This document shows positions 12,781 through 23,151 of a DNA stretch of 64,000 nucleotides, one piece after another. Every line of letters begins with the position of its first letter. The stretch's first letter is position 1. Source of the stretch: Phycomyces blakesleeanus NRRL 1555(-). Lineage: Eukaryota; Mucoromycota; Mucoromycetes; Mucorales; Phycomycetaceae. Below the pieces are notes generated by a model, which was not told where the DNA came from, ran no database searches, and worked only from the letters and a program-made list of their open reading frames with translations. Where the stretch lies: NCBI RefSeq assembly GCF_001638985.1, contig NW_017265159.1:1-64000 (forward strand). Direction: 5' to 3'. Made by a program: the position numbers and the translations under genes.

Positions 12781-14991
12781 GATGAATATCATATACTCCT
12801 TGAAATATAGTAAGTCCTGTCAGTTTATCTCTTGTTTCTGAGTGTGAATAGGCTTTGGATGGATTGATGGCCAAACCAGTGTTGGACCTCAGTATTTCAT
12901 TTTTGCTGTGTACTGGTTTTGACGTATTGTCTTATATCTTGCTACTGACTGTTTTACATATGATAAAATCCTGAGATTTGACTAGCAAAATGGATTTTTA
13001 TTGGTCATGATTCGTCTTTAACGTCTATGTTGATTAAAGCAGTTTGTGAGAGAGCAGTAAAGAAGAGTATAAAGTATTAATAGTATGTGGAAGAGAGTTG
13101 TTTTGACGCGTTCTGTTTGGATAGGTGTTTTTTTTTTATAAAACTCATGACGTCTCAATCATGAGTTGCTGTTCTTTTTTATTATTTTTATTATGATAGT
13201 TTGATAATATATTATAAAATTCGGTTTTTTTCTTATTCCTTTTTCGGTTTTCTTTTATCTTTTAGCCTTGACAGCATGTATATATTATTACTATTTTACT
13301 TCTTTATTTAATATCTATGCTTAAAATATGGGTTTTGGGTTTTAAAGAAGTATCACTTATATTCTGAAGGACGTGCTGTGCAGGCACTTGTTTTACTTTT
13401 TGTTTTTTTCTTTTGCCTCTTTTTTTGTTTTAGTTCTTTTTATGTCACATAAGGTCCGTGCTGTCCGTGCAGCATCACATGTGTCATGGGGCTTAGAGGA
13501 GCATAGTAGCAATAGTGGTCCAGACTTTACTTTAGCATGAAAACATTTAAATGATGTCTTCCGATTGGTGGACTATATGCATGTCAAATTATTCAGTTGC
13601 TATGGACCCCCATCCCCTTTTTTATTCTACTTTCTGTTGTGATTCTGTTAACAAGGCTTATGCTTTTGAACAGCCACTTGTCGAGACACTATATATGCCT
13701 CTGTGTTCATTTTAGCTGTACTACTGATATACAAAGTATTAATCGGCTAGACGTTAAACTACAATAAAGAAGTGTAAAGTTGTGTTGATTATAAAGCTTT
13801 AATTAAAGTCTTGTGTATATTTATTTGTTTGTTTTCTTGTTTGTTTGTTTCACATGCTGTGACTTTATTAGTTTAAGAAGCACCCCCGAAAAAAATTGCT
13901 GCTTATATCTTTTCTTTTCTTTCGTGTGAAAGACTTCCATTTTTCTTCTAGCTTTTTCACCAGTGTCTTGAGTTAATAAACACAAAGTGTAGGAATACTT
14001 TCTTGAAATAAAAGTACTTTCAGTGCTTCAGTATGAAGGGATTGACAGCCTGACTATTGAAAGTCGTTGGTACCTCAAGTTAAAGCATCGTTCTTAGAGT
14101 AAAATAAAAGTAAAAAGAAGAACAGGGTCTAGCCTAGTGTTTGTCAATCGACCTTGGTTTGTACTACTTTATAAACCAATCATAATCCAACTGAGAAATT
14201 AATACAGCATAACCCAACTGCCTGAAACACTTTACATTTATATGTGTTCAAATATACACCATTCTATCGATAATTATAATTATTTATATAAGTTACATTA
14301 TACACCATGAAAAAGTAGTGGTGCTTGCAATTGTGCTAGCCTGGTCACAGATAGATCAAGCTAGTAAAATGGCTATTACATATATATAAATCACCTTTTA
14401 AAGGCTCTGCTTATTTACTATTTTTTTCTGTTATTGCTCAGACTGACTGACGGCACAATATGAAAGCAAAGAGACAATCTACTGCTACTGAACGTATAGG
14501 TTTTGTTTGGTTGGGAGCAAGACGCTATCGATTACTAATTATCGATTTATAGGATCTAGTGCTTTTGATATTTTGCGCTTGTATACCAAACTCAACTGGA
14601 TGCACGAATAACCTAGAAATAATACTCTGTTGGATTAAAGGCTTTGATTTATAACTTTTGTTTTGTAATACAATATAATGCGCTACAGTACTGTATAGTA
14701 TGATTCCACTTATTACTTTGAGGTTCATAGTCTAGCTTTGGTTCGCTTGAGACTATTTTAGTTTGAAGCACGGAGCCTTTGTATAAATGAACCTTTTCTA
14801 TGGTCGATTAAATATGAGTGTACTGGAAATGATATTTTTTAAGATTTCTACAAGCATATGCAAATGCACACCAATGGGAATCATAGCTTTTCAATTATAG
14901 AAAATTAAAAATCGAATCAAATAAGCAATGTTTTTTTTTGGCTTTAAGTAACCTGGTGAGACACATTGTGATCCATCTTTTCCAAGTTATT

Positions 14992-15130
14992 TGATGTGGA
15001 CAGACTAAAAGTTCAAAAAAAGGTATAAAGAAAAAGAGCAGAATGTTAAGTCGTATCATTGGGCGAGAGTTTTAATTAATTTTGCCATTTTTTTTGCCCT
15101 TTTTTTTGTACTTTTAGTCTGTCCACACCA
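14992..15130. mobile_element. Inverted-repeat element, about 139 bp
   Basis: The left end TGATGTGGACAGACTAAAAG is matched by the reverse complement of the right end, TGGTGTGGACAGACTAAAAG. Both are followed inward by an A-rich run. The centre is unique and AT-rich. Exact ends and target duplication are unclear. It is probably a MITE of the Tc1/mariner group. Confidence 0.65.
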
Positions 15131-15329
15131 ACTTTTTTCAAGTTAATTGTAGACGAATGAAGCTTGATATGATTGGTTTTATTCAAAACATACTTATTCA
15201 TAGATTTCTCGTCTGTATACTGCTATTATGCAAAGTGTACTAGCAGTAAAGAAGCGCTACGTATAACTGCCTTTAGGACGAGGGAGGTCTCCCGATAGGA
15301 AGGGAAGCAAAGCTTCTAGTCTATTGATA

Positions 15330-15395
15330 CAGTAAAGAAAATTAGGACGGTCAACCGGTAAAATCGGTTGACCACAACTATGTGAACGCCTACTG
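15330..15395. mobile_element. 66-bp palindromic MITE, TA-flanked
   Basis: It starts CAGTA and ends TACTG, and is flanked by TA on both sides (15328-15329, 15396-15397). The centre is a perfect hairpin, GGTCAACCG and CGGTTGACC around a 7-nt loop. The arms outside the hairpin have diverged. The size and TA target site match the pogo-like miniature element at 10196-10264, but the terminal sequence belongs to a different family. Confidence 0.7.
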
Positions 15396-16099
15396 TATTT
15401 AAAATGGAACCTTATTGTTCGCCAAATGTGGCAATGTATGAAGTTGCTCCATCCCCAACTCTTTTTATTCACTTAAATACCGCCCTTTTTAACACCTTTA
15501 TGAAAAAATGACACCACCATTGTAGTATCGATATATCTGTGTTCGGTTGATTAAAGTTTAGATAGAATTTCTATGAGTTGCAGTTTGACTCTTATTTTTT
15601 GGAGAAATTTGATTCAGAAGTAAGATAAAGAGATATTTATTGGTTTTCATTGATTCGTATTATTTTAAGACAGCCACACATAAAGACACTTCTTTTTTCT
15701 GTTCGTCATTCGTATTTGATCTTACATATAATATATAGTATAAATCCCTCTCTTATAACAAGTATTAATTAATTTATTCTTAATGGTTGTAAGCCATAGT
15801 TTTCTCTTTATTGACAAGGCCTATGCGTTTCATAAGTAACGATTGTGGCCAGCGTATGTGAGAAGTTCATTACTATCTGCATTTGGGTGTGTTAAATATG
15901 ATGTTTTCCCTTTGTGTGAACCTGCCCTGAAACTTTAGACTGAGTCATCGCTACAGAATTATAATACAATATTTAGTATTATATTTAGTGGTTACATTCA
16001 AATGGAAGCCGAGAAGTTTATTTCTTACTAAAGACAGCCAAAAACAAAGATTATATTAGCCTTGCTTTTTTTTAAAAAAAAGAAAAAGAAAAAAAAGGT

Positions 16100-17090
16100 T
16101 TAATTCAAATGAAATATATTTACCTGGAATGCCCAAGTAGTCTTTTTTGGCGACGCGCGCGCGCTCTTGACGTAGAGATCGTTATCAGGAGGCAATTCCT
16201 GTTTAATAAAGTATATGGATTGGTTAAAACAGATTGTTTATAGCTAATTATGATAAAAACCTTTTTTACACAACTCGAGAGCATAGATTGGATGGATAAG
16301 CAGACCTGAGCTACTGTCTGTACTGGAGACCAGTCTTTGTAGAGAATATTAAGGCAGATGTGACCATTAGAGTAAACCTAGATTCGGATATCAGCATTAT
16401 TTATCTCAACATAGCATACATTTGTGCACTAAATGACAATAATTACACTTTAAACATAGCAAGTTAATATACAATTCAAACTATAAATTAAGAATAGAAA
16501 GAAAGAAAGGCCGAGATACTTACTGAGGATGTATGGGAATTGAGGGTTGGATAAACATAACCTCTGGAGATTCCAATGGATATGATGGTGAAAAGCGGAA
16601 CTAATCAGAGTTGCGTTATTCATGCATGCCTTTATTCTTCTTTTTAAAGTAAATAAGCTCTCACCTCAAGATCGAACTCTTCTCCCTGTAGTCAATAGAT
16701 TGATTAATAATTTCTAGAATCAATTATTGAAAGGAAGAAAGAAACCTTTGTTATACATATATTACTTGCCTCATATAATGTGTTTGGTGCCCCTTTTATC
16801 CGTAATTGCCACCTTGATTAATGGTAAATGAATATCAATGGATGCTACGTAATCTTGAGATGTGATTGATCTAACTTTATTTATTTGTTTTTACCTCTTA
16901 AAGTCATTTGCTTCTTCAATTGACACACCTTCGGGTGAGTTGGCACTGAGATCTAAGAAAGAAGTGATTGAGGTGCCTTGAGTTGACTGCTCATTGTTTA
17001 TTGGAAGGGGATTGCTTATCGTAGCATAATGTTGAATCTATTACCCCGAAGTTCTTTAGTAAGACGTTTTTTGAATAGCCCGCTTGACAT
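16100..17090 (-). CDS. Ubiquitin-conjugating enzyme E2, UBE2W type, many tiny exons
   Basis: UBE2W-family E2s take ubiquitin from E1 on a catalytic cysteine and modify protein N-termini. Minus-strand exons read from the ATG at 17090 are 17045-17090, 16895-16952, 16770-16812, 16665-16685 (21 nt), 16524-16600, a candidate 1-nt exon at 16447, 16270-16377 and 16124-16198. The product begins MSSGLFKKRLTKELR and contains YPLESPEVMF, IPIHPHVYSNGHICLNIL (active-site Cys after HI), DWSPVQTV, CLSIQSMLSS and PPDN, in UBE2W order, about 143 aa. Intron 3 is GC-AG (GAG|GCAAGT). Without the 1-nt exon the junction into the catalytic exon loses frame, so the alternatives are a pseudogene or a sequence error. 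The C-terminus is unsure. Reading on from exon 16124-16198 stops at 16100-16102. A downstream GATGACTCAGTC-stop at 15935-15949 resembles the family's HDD tail but is out of phase with the only donor. Confidence 0.8.
16447..16447 (-). other. Candidate single-nucleotide exon (T) in the UBE2W gene
   Basis: The interval 16378-16523 between the exon ending CATCCTCA and the exon starting GTTTAC is 146 bp, about twice the typical intron here. Removing it whole breaks the frame by one base. It contains TTTAAAG|T|GTAATT: an acceptor, one T and a donor. This splits it into introns of 76 bp (16448-16523) and 69 bp (16378-16446), both normal sizes. The T completes CA+T = His, giving HPHVYSNGH as in UBE2W proteins. 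An alternative T at 16428 (TTTAG|T|GCAC) would give the same codon but needs a weak GC donor. Confidence 0.55.
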
Positions 17091-18991
17091 TAGGAGCAGA
17101 AGGAAAGAGAAAACTTTGTAAAGGATAATATGAAATCTTAAACAAGACACAAACCAAACAAGAGAGAGAGAAAGAGAAAATATAGGTTAATTAATGTGTT
17201 GTGTACAATATAATATAATATAATATAATAAAATACGGGGTTTTTAGTTCTAGTCAAAGTTCTCGTTTGGGCCGAAAGAATAAATAAACCGATTTTATGA
17301 CATTCACAATTGTATTCAAATAGCCATCCAATAGTACAAGCCAAGAATATACATATATATGATATACAGATATAGAAGAATAATGAACACGAGAAAAAGA
17401 GAAAGAGGGAGCAGCCTAGATATAATCTATTACTCTTTCTTTTTAAAAATAAAAAATAAAAATAAAATGGTATTAAAGTGAAAAGCTTTCAAGTCTACAA
17501 AACTCTTCGCTTGCTTCTGTATGACTAATACATTTTAATCATCAAAGATGTATTGGTGAATACGGCTATAATATACTGGTTAATTAAGCAGAAAATGTTA
17601 ATTGTAATTGCAGACATAATGTGTATACTTACAGTAGCTGAACTAAATACTGGCTACACAATCAATGCTCTTAATGGTCGAGCAATATGCCAAACAAAAG
17701 AAGAAATAAAGAAACCGAATTTCTTTGCTAAATTGCAGTACCATGACTGAAGCCTGCAGTATTTCCCCCCAAATATTTCCTAAATAATGTAAATATTTAG
17801 CAAGAAACCTATATTAAATATATCTAAAAGGAATTATAGTGTTATTTGTTTTGTATATATATTGTGGCTGTCCAGATAAAACTATCTGGTATGCGTATAT
17901 TTTACATCTAAAATAAAAATGATAAGGAAGAGAAAGACAATGTCTATAGCAGTAAAGAGTTTTATTTACATTATAATATCACAAAAAAAGCATCATATGT
18001 AAAGCGTGTTCAGGCACAGTCTTGTTTTAAATAAAGAAAAGTCTTGGTTTTTACCACTCGAGTTCTTATTTGCTTATTTAAACCGCAATTAAGGCTGATC
18101 ACACCAAAACTTACATGTTTTTTTAACAAGAATGATAATAAGAACTGAGCCATATATTATTGATATATTGATACTTACCAGCTATCAATTAATTATATCC
18201 TAGTGCTCACTTGAAAGAAAGAAGAAGAAGAAAATGGAGAGTAAGCAAGCGAATAATCCAATTGCTTTAGGTATTCATTAGCTCAATCTGCCGTGTTCCC
18301 TTTAGATTTTACATATGCTTATTCAAAGCCAAATGTCCGTAGGTATATCCGACAGCTTGACAAGTTAAGATGGTTTCATTATTTTAACATTTGTGTCATC
18401 AAATATTGTTTTATTCGTGAATTCAAATGATACTAAAGCTAATAGACTAAGACGATATAATATGCCTTTTTTATTATTATTATTTGAAATAATCAAATAA
18501 CATGTGGCAGTACTCTAGTTAAAAGAAGACAAAAACCCGTTTACTGGAGATAGCTGTTGAGCGGTTCACCCTTATGCTTTTCAGCAGAGGTCTTCATAAT
18601 TGCCGAAACTGAAGGTTATATCTCATAATGTATGCCGGTTATCTATTCGCCATATTACATCGCAAATACATATGGGATATATATAAAGCAGTGAAAGCAA
18701 AAAGAAATAAATATATGCCAATTTCTTGAAGGAGGTATTGCTGATAACAAACACAAAAAAATATATTTTAATTGTAAGCATATTTTCATGGTTAACAGTC
18801 AATAGCCTTATTTTTGCTATGTGTACATAAAGTACTATTGATTAATAATAAAAGTGTTGAACGTCGTTTAATAGTAAAAAGTAGTTGTTCAAGCATAAAA
18901 ATTGTTGAGAATTATATACAATGTATCAAGGAATAGACAATTACAAATAGGCTGAATAAAGATCAGAAAAGAGATATATACTTGGTTGCTT
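17091..18991. other. AT-rich intergenic stretch
   Basis: I see no supportable gene. It lies between the E2 gene start and the FOL1 stop. A short minus-strand segment at 18541-18597 (18 codons from an ATG) has coding-like composition, but I could not connect it to other exons. Confidence 0.5.
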
Positions 18992-21253
18992 TCATTGACT
19001 GCGCTTCCAGACAGAATCACAGACCTGAATAACCTCCCACATGGGTCGAACATCATGTACACGTATGATGTTAGCCCCTCCTGCCACACTAGCTGCTACA
19101 GCACCAGCAGTACCAAAAGAACGCTTTTCTGCCTCCTGAACACCCGTTGCACTTCCAATGAACTTTTTGCGGCTAGGTCCCATAAGAGACGGGAATCCCT
19201 CTAAAAGAGAATCTGGTCCAGAAACAATCTCACCAAGATGGCGCAGAATCTCAAAGTCCTGCTTGGGGGTCTTGGCAAATCCTACACCAGGATCAGCAAT
19301 AATATTCCAACGGTAGACACCAGCAGAAATCGCGCGCTGAATAAGAGAATAGAGTTCGATAGACACATCTTCTACAACATCATCATTCTCATAAGTTGTG
19401 TTCTCTTTGGACATCATCGTCTTGGCATCTCCACGCATATGCATCAAACAGACAGGGACCTTGTACTTTGCCATCACACTTAGCATTGCCGGATCGCGAG
19501 AGCCACCACTGATATCATTAATCACAGATGCACCAGCCTTGACAGCAGCTTCAGCAACTGATGCTCTAAATGTATCGATGGAAATAGGGAGAGTAAAGCC
19601 GTTCTTTCTCAACTTCTCAATGACAGGGACCACGCGAGCAATCTCTTCTTCTTCTGGGAAATTATCGTCAGCACCAGGGCGTGTTGACATTCCACCAATA
19701 TCGATAATGTCCGCACCCTCCTCTTTCATGCGTTCGGCTGCAGCAACAGCCTTCTCCACATCCACGCACTTTCCACCATCAGAGAAACTGTCGGGGGTTG
19801 TGTTGAGGATACCCATGACATAAGTCTTATCCTTCCAACGCCACATTTTATTCTGAATAGGGATAACCTTGTCAATTTTCAAATTTCCTTCTTCGCTTTC
19901 GGCGGTGACCTTGAGAAGCTGGGACAAGAGCTGGCCACATGTCTTGTACAGCTTGGGATGCTCCATATCCTTGGCAATATCACACAGAGGCCACAAAACA
20001 AATTCACGCTCATGTAGGGCCAAATGGGGGATGGTGAGTTTTTCGGTATTAAGGAGAATATCGTTGTAGAATAGAATGTCAAGATCAATAGGACGAGGGC
20101 CGTTGCGAATACCCGCTGTTCTGCCCAAGTTATTCTCTACTTCTTTAAGTTTAGAAAGTAGCGCAAGGGGTTCGAGAGAGGTGACAACTTTGCATGCACC
20201 ATTCAAAAAGGCTGGCTGGTCAGTATAGTACATGGGAGGAGTTTCATAAAGAAAACTAGTGTCGAGCACAATGGAGTTACAGTTATTTTCGAGCATGTCC
20301 AGGGCTTGGTAAATATTGTTGACACGATCACCGACATTGGATCCAAGGGCAATAAAAGCGGTGTGGGCGTAAGAAGCGGGGATCTCCTTGGCAGCAGCAT
20401 CTTCCACAGAACGATGGACAAAAACCCGACCGGCCTTTTTCTCTTCCTCACGCACACGGTTCAACCACACTTGGTCACGGGTTACTTCAATTCCAGATGC
20501 ATCAGCAAACAAGATGGCACTGGGCTTCTCAATACGCACACGAATTTTGCGTACATGACACTTTTCAAGAGCAATACGGGCCACAACCACGGCGAAGGCC
20601 TCTACAGTCTTGTAGCCAGAAGATTCAATGTGACGAGTCAAAACGCGGACAATTGTTCGCAGGTTGTGAGACTTGCTTTCTTCGGACTTGTTAGAGGCCA
20701 GAGGTGAAGGATAGATAGTGAGGTTGATCACAACGACTTGCTTCTCTTCGCGCTCCCAGGGGTTGACGCCAATAATGGCATGAAGGCGGAGGTCTTTGAC
20801 AAACACCTCGTCTTCTCTGCCCAAACCAGATACATCACCTAGGGTTTCACCCTCGATACCCTCGAAATCGACCTTGGCTCGGCTCAAAATGACACCTGAT
20901 GCGGATGCATGCAATAATGCCTTAGGTTGTTCAACCTTGACCATGGTGCGGACGGCTCCAAAGTGGACGCAACACAGGCGGACGACGGCATGGGCCAAAG
21001 CTTCGAGGGATTTGAATGTACCAGTCTCAGCTAGTTTAGTTATCCCTTTTGTTACGTGGCCATAGTGGATTGAATTGGTAACAATATCGGAATCACCAGC
21101 TGCAGTAATATCAGTGTACAGCCAGACGCTGATAACAACAGGCTGAGACTTGAGGCGTTGCCATGAATCAACCCCAGTAACGTTCTTAAGAACCAGGTTC
21201 TTGATGAGAATACGGTCTAGCTGCTGTTCTTCCTTAATACTTGATTTTTCCAT
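18992..21253 (-). CDS. FOL1: Trifunctional folate synthesis protein FOL1 (DHNA aldolase / HPPK / DHPS)
   Basis: This catalyses three successive steps of tetrahydrofolate synthesis: dihydroneopterin aldolase, hydroxymethyl-dihydropterin pyrophosphokinase and dihydropteroate synthase. The frame is a single uninterrupted 753 codons, in a window where most genes are split. Two FolB-like domains lie at about 13-125 and 149-262 (the second has IIGVNPWER). HPPK is at about 298-425 (ALGSNVGDR, then RNGPRPIDLDILF). DHPS is at about 480-745 (MGILNTTPDSFSDGG, IDIGGMSTRPG, SIDTF, NDISGG, ADPGVGF, GPSRKKFIG). This order matches fungal FOL1. The DHPS loop STRPG carries the Thr and Pro found in sulfonamide-sensitive fungal enzymes. 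The gene is divergent from the threonyl-tRNA synthetase gene, 178 bp between start codons. Confidence 0.97.
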   Translation of the reverse strand: MEKSSIKEEQQLDRILIKNLVLKNVTGVDSWQRLKSQPVVISVWLYTDITAAGDSDIVTNSIHYGHVTKGITKLAETGTFKSLEALAHAVVRLCCVHFGAVRTMVKVEQPKALLHASASGVILSRAKVDFEGIEGETLGDVSGLGREDEVFVKDLRLHAIIGVNPWEREEKQVVVINLTIYPSPLASNKSEESKSHNLRTIVRVLTRHIESSGYKTVEAFAVVVARIALEKCHVRKIRVRIEKPSAILFADASGIEVTRDQVWLNRVREEEKKAGRVFVHRSVEDAAAKEIPASYAHTAFIALGSNVGDRVNNIYQALDMLENNCNSIVLDTSFLYETPPMYYTDQPAFLNGACKVVTSLEPLALLSKLKEVENNLGRTAGIRNGPRPIDLDILFYNDILLNTEKLTIPHLALHEREFVLWPLCDIAKDMEHPKLYKTCGQLLSQLLKVTAESEEGNLKIDKVIPIQNKMWRWKDKTYVMGILNTTPDSFSDGGKCVDVEKAVAAAERMKEEGADIIDIGGMSTRPGADDNFPEEEEIARVVPVIEKLRKNGFTLPISIDTFRASVAEAAVKAGASVINDISGGSRDPAMLSVMAKYKVPVCLMHMRGDAKTMMSKENTTYENDDVVEDVSIELYSLIQRAISAGVYRWNIIADPGVGFAKTPKQDFEILRHLGEIVSGPDSLLEGFPSLMGPSRKKFIGSATGVQEAEKRSFGTAGAVAASVAGGANIIRVHDVRPMWEVIQVCDSVWKRSQ

Positions 21254-21431
21254 TATTAAAGTTGTAAAGGAAAGAAGTAAAAAAAAAAGAGATGGACGCT
21301 GTACGACCCAAAGAAATAGATGTTAGAATAAATGACAGATTGATGCGTGACTGACAAAAATGCAGGGAAATGAATCTTTGATGGAAAGGACAATGTCGCG
21401 ATCCCCGGCCTACCAAATAAAATATTAGACC
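21254..21431. promoter_or_regulatory. 178-bp bidirectional promoter, FOL1 / threonyl-tRNA synthetase
   Basis: The two start codons face away from each other with only 178 bp between them, so both promoters must lie here. I see no clear TATA box. The FOL1 side has an A-rich run beside the ATG (on the plus strand near 21280). Confidence 0.6.
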
Positions 21432-23011
21432 ATGCTGGCAAGACAGGCTATACGCTCATGGAGAGCAGTGGGAAACAAGCCTCTTCTACGTAGGAAACCT
21501 TATAATTCCACCGAGCATTTCTTAACAATTACTTGCAGGCACCTTTTGTTACCCCTTGAGCTCAGTGCGCAGTATTCACAGTACCAATAGCCTCTGTGCA
21601 GAAGGTGTCACCAAAAAAACCAAACAAGTAGATGGTAAGTCTCAATTACTACTCGACAGACTGATTGAATTGTAAAACATAGATGTTTCCAAGACAAATG
21701 AACTCGATCATCGTGCAATTGGCAAGGCACAGTCACTATTTATGATTCATCAATACAGCCCTGGCTCTATTTTTATGCTTCCCCATGGTACTCGAATTGT
21801 TCACAAACTACAAGATTTTCTTAGAAAGCAATATGCTCGATATGGCTATGAAGAGGTCATGACACCGCTGATTTACAAGAAGGATTTATGGGAAACAAGT
21901 GGTCACTGGCAGAATTATATGGAAGACATGTTTATGGTTAAGAGTGGCCGCGAGAAGGAAGATAGCTGTCAGCACCACAACCATGAGGAGGGTGGCGAAG
22001 GATTATATGGCTTGAAGCCAATGAACTGCCCTGGACACTGTCTTATTTTTGACAGTACCCCAAAGTCGTACAGAGATCTTCCTATCCGTTTGGCAGATTT
22101 TAGTCCCCTACACAGGTACAAAAGAAAAAGTATAATTATGAAACCTATTTATTAATCTTGCATCTAGAAATGAAGCATCTGGAGCTCTTAGTGGGCTGAC
22201 TAGAGTTCGTCGATTTCATCAGGATGATGCTCACATTTTCTGCACTAACGAGCAGATTGCTTCTGAGATCACTTCTTGTCTTGAATTTGTGGATTACGTC
22301 TATGGTGCATTTAAGTTCCCTCACTATGACTTGACGCTTTCGACACGTCCCGAGTCTAGTTATATTGGCACTATTGAAGAGTGGGATACTGCCGAAGGTG
22401 CACTCAAGCAGGCTCTTGAGGCCACCGGTCGTCCATGGTCAATCAAGGAGGGAGATGGTGCCTTTTATGGCCCAAAAATTGATATCATGATCAAGGATTC
22501 AAGCGGAAAGTCTCATCAGACGGCAACTATTCAGCTTGATTTCCAACTTCCTCAGCGTTTTGGCCTCAAGTATATTGATGAGAACGACCAGACCCAGACA
22601 CCCGTTATTGTTCATCGTGCTATTCTTGGATCAATTGAGCGCATGATGGCTATTCTTATTGAACACACAAAAGGAAAATGGCCTTTGTGGCTCAGCCCTC
22701 GCCAGGGTGTCATCATTCCTGTTTCATCTCAATTTGCAGATTATGCAAAGACTGTAGCCAATGCTTTGTCACATGGAAATGGCTCGGAAGAGCGTTACTA
22801 CATTGATGCCGAAACTTCATCTCGCGAAAGATTGAACAAGATGATTCGACAAGCCCAAATGGATCGTTACAACTACATATTTGTTGTTGGACAAAAGGAA
22901 ATGGATGCTGGAACAGTAAATGTGCGTACGCGCGGAGGTGATATGTTGGGTACAATGAGCTTAGAAGAGGTTCGAAGAATGTTTGCTGAAAAGACAGCTT
23001 CGTTTGAATAA
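21432..23011 (+). CDS. MST1: Threonyl-tRNA synthetase, mitochondrial
   Basis: This charges tRNA-Thr with threonine, probably in mitochondria. The exons are 21432-21489, 21539-21634, 21683-22115 and 22168-23011. All junctions are GT-AG and in frame, giving 476 aa, close to yeast Mst1. The first two exons encode a basic N-terminus without acidic residues (MLARQAIRSWRAVGNK), consistent with a targeting peptide. The protein has no TGS or editing domain. The catalytic core is visible: HQYSPGSIFMLPHGTRI, ETSGHWQNY, MNCPGHC (zinc ligand Cys), LHRNEASGALSGLTRVR with RFHQDDAHIFC (motif 2), and IVHRAILGSIERM (motif 3). The C-terminal anticodon-binding domain starts near LSPRQGVIIPVS. The gene is tail to tail with the RFC gene, 140 bp between stops. 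Confidence 0.95.
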
Positions 23012-23151
23012 GACACCATGGTTTGTAGCATAGAGTATATATATATATATTTATTTATTTACGTATGTGTATATCTTTACATATGTATATTAAAAGTAAA
23101 AAAAAAAGAAGAAATAAAAGACAATAAAAAAGTACATGCTCATGATGAATC

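Larger units (their letters stand above)
12781..15934. other. AT-rich gene-free stretch
   Basis: I see no gene in this interval. Open frames are short and biased by AT-rich DNA. The only structured elements are two small inverted-repeat transposon relics at 14992-15130 and 15330-15395. Confidence 0.55.

Noticed and set aside
16378..16523. Single 146-bp GT-AG intron in the E2 gene
   Set aside because: It would shift the reading frame into the highly conserved active-site exon. Kept only as the pseudogene or sequence-error alternative.
18541..18597. 18-codon minus-strand segment starting MKTSAEKHKGE with coding-like composition
   Set aside because: Too short, and I could not link it to neighbouring exons with consistent phase. 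A nearby hydrophobic stretch ending in a stop (about 18200-18270) could be a partner, but no join was convincing.
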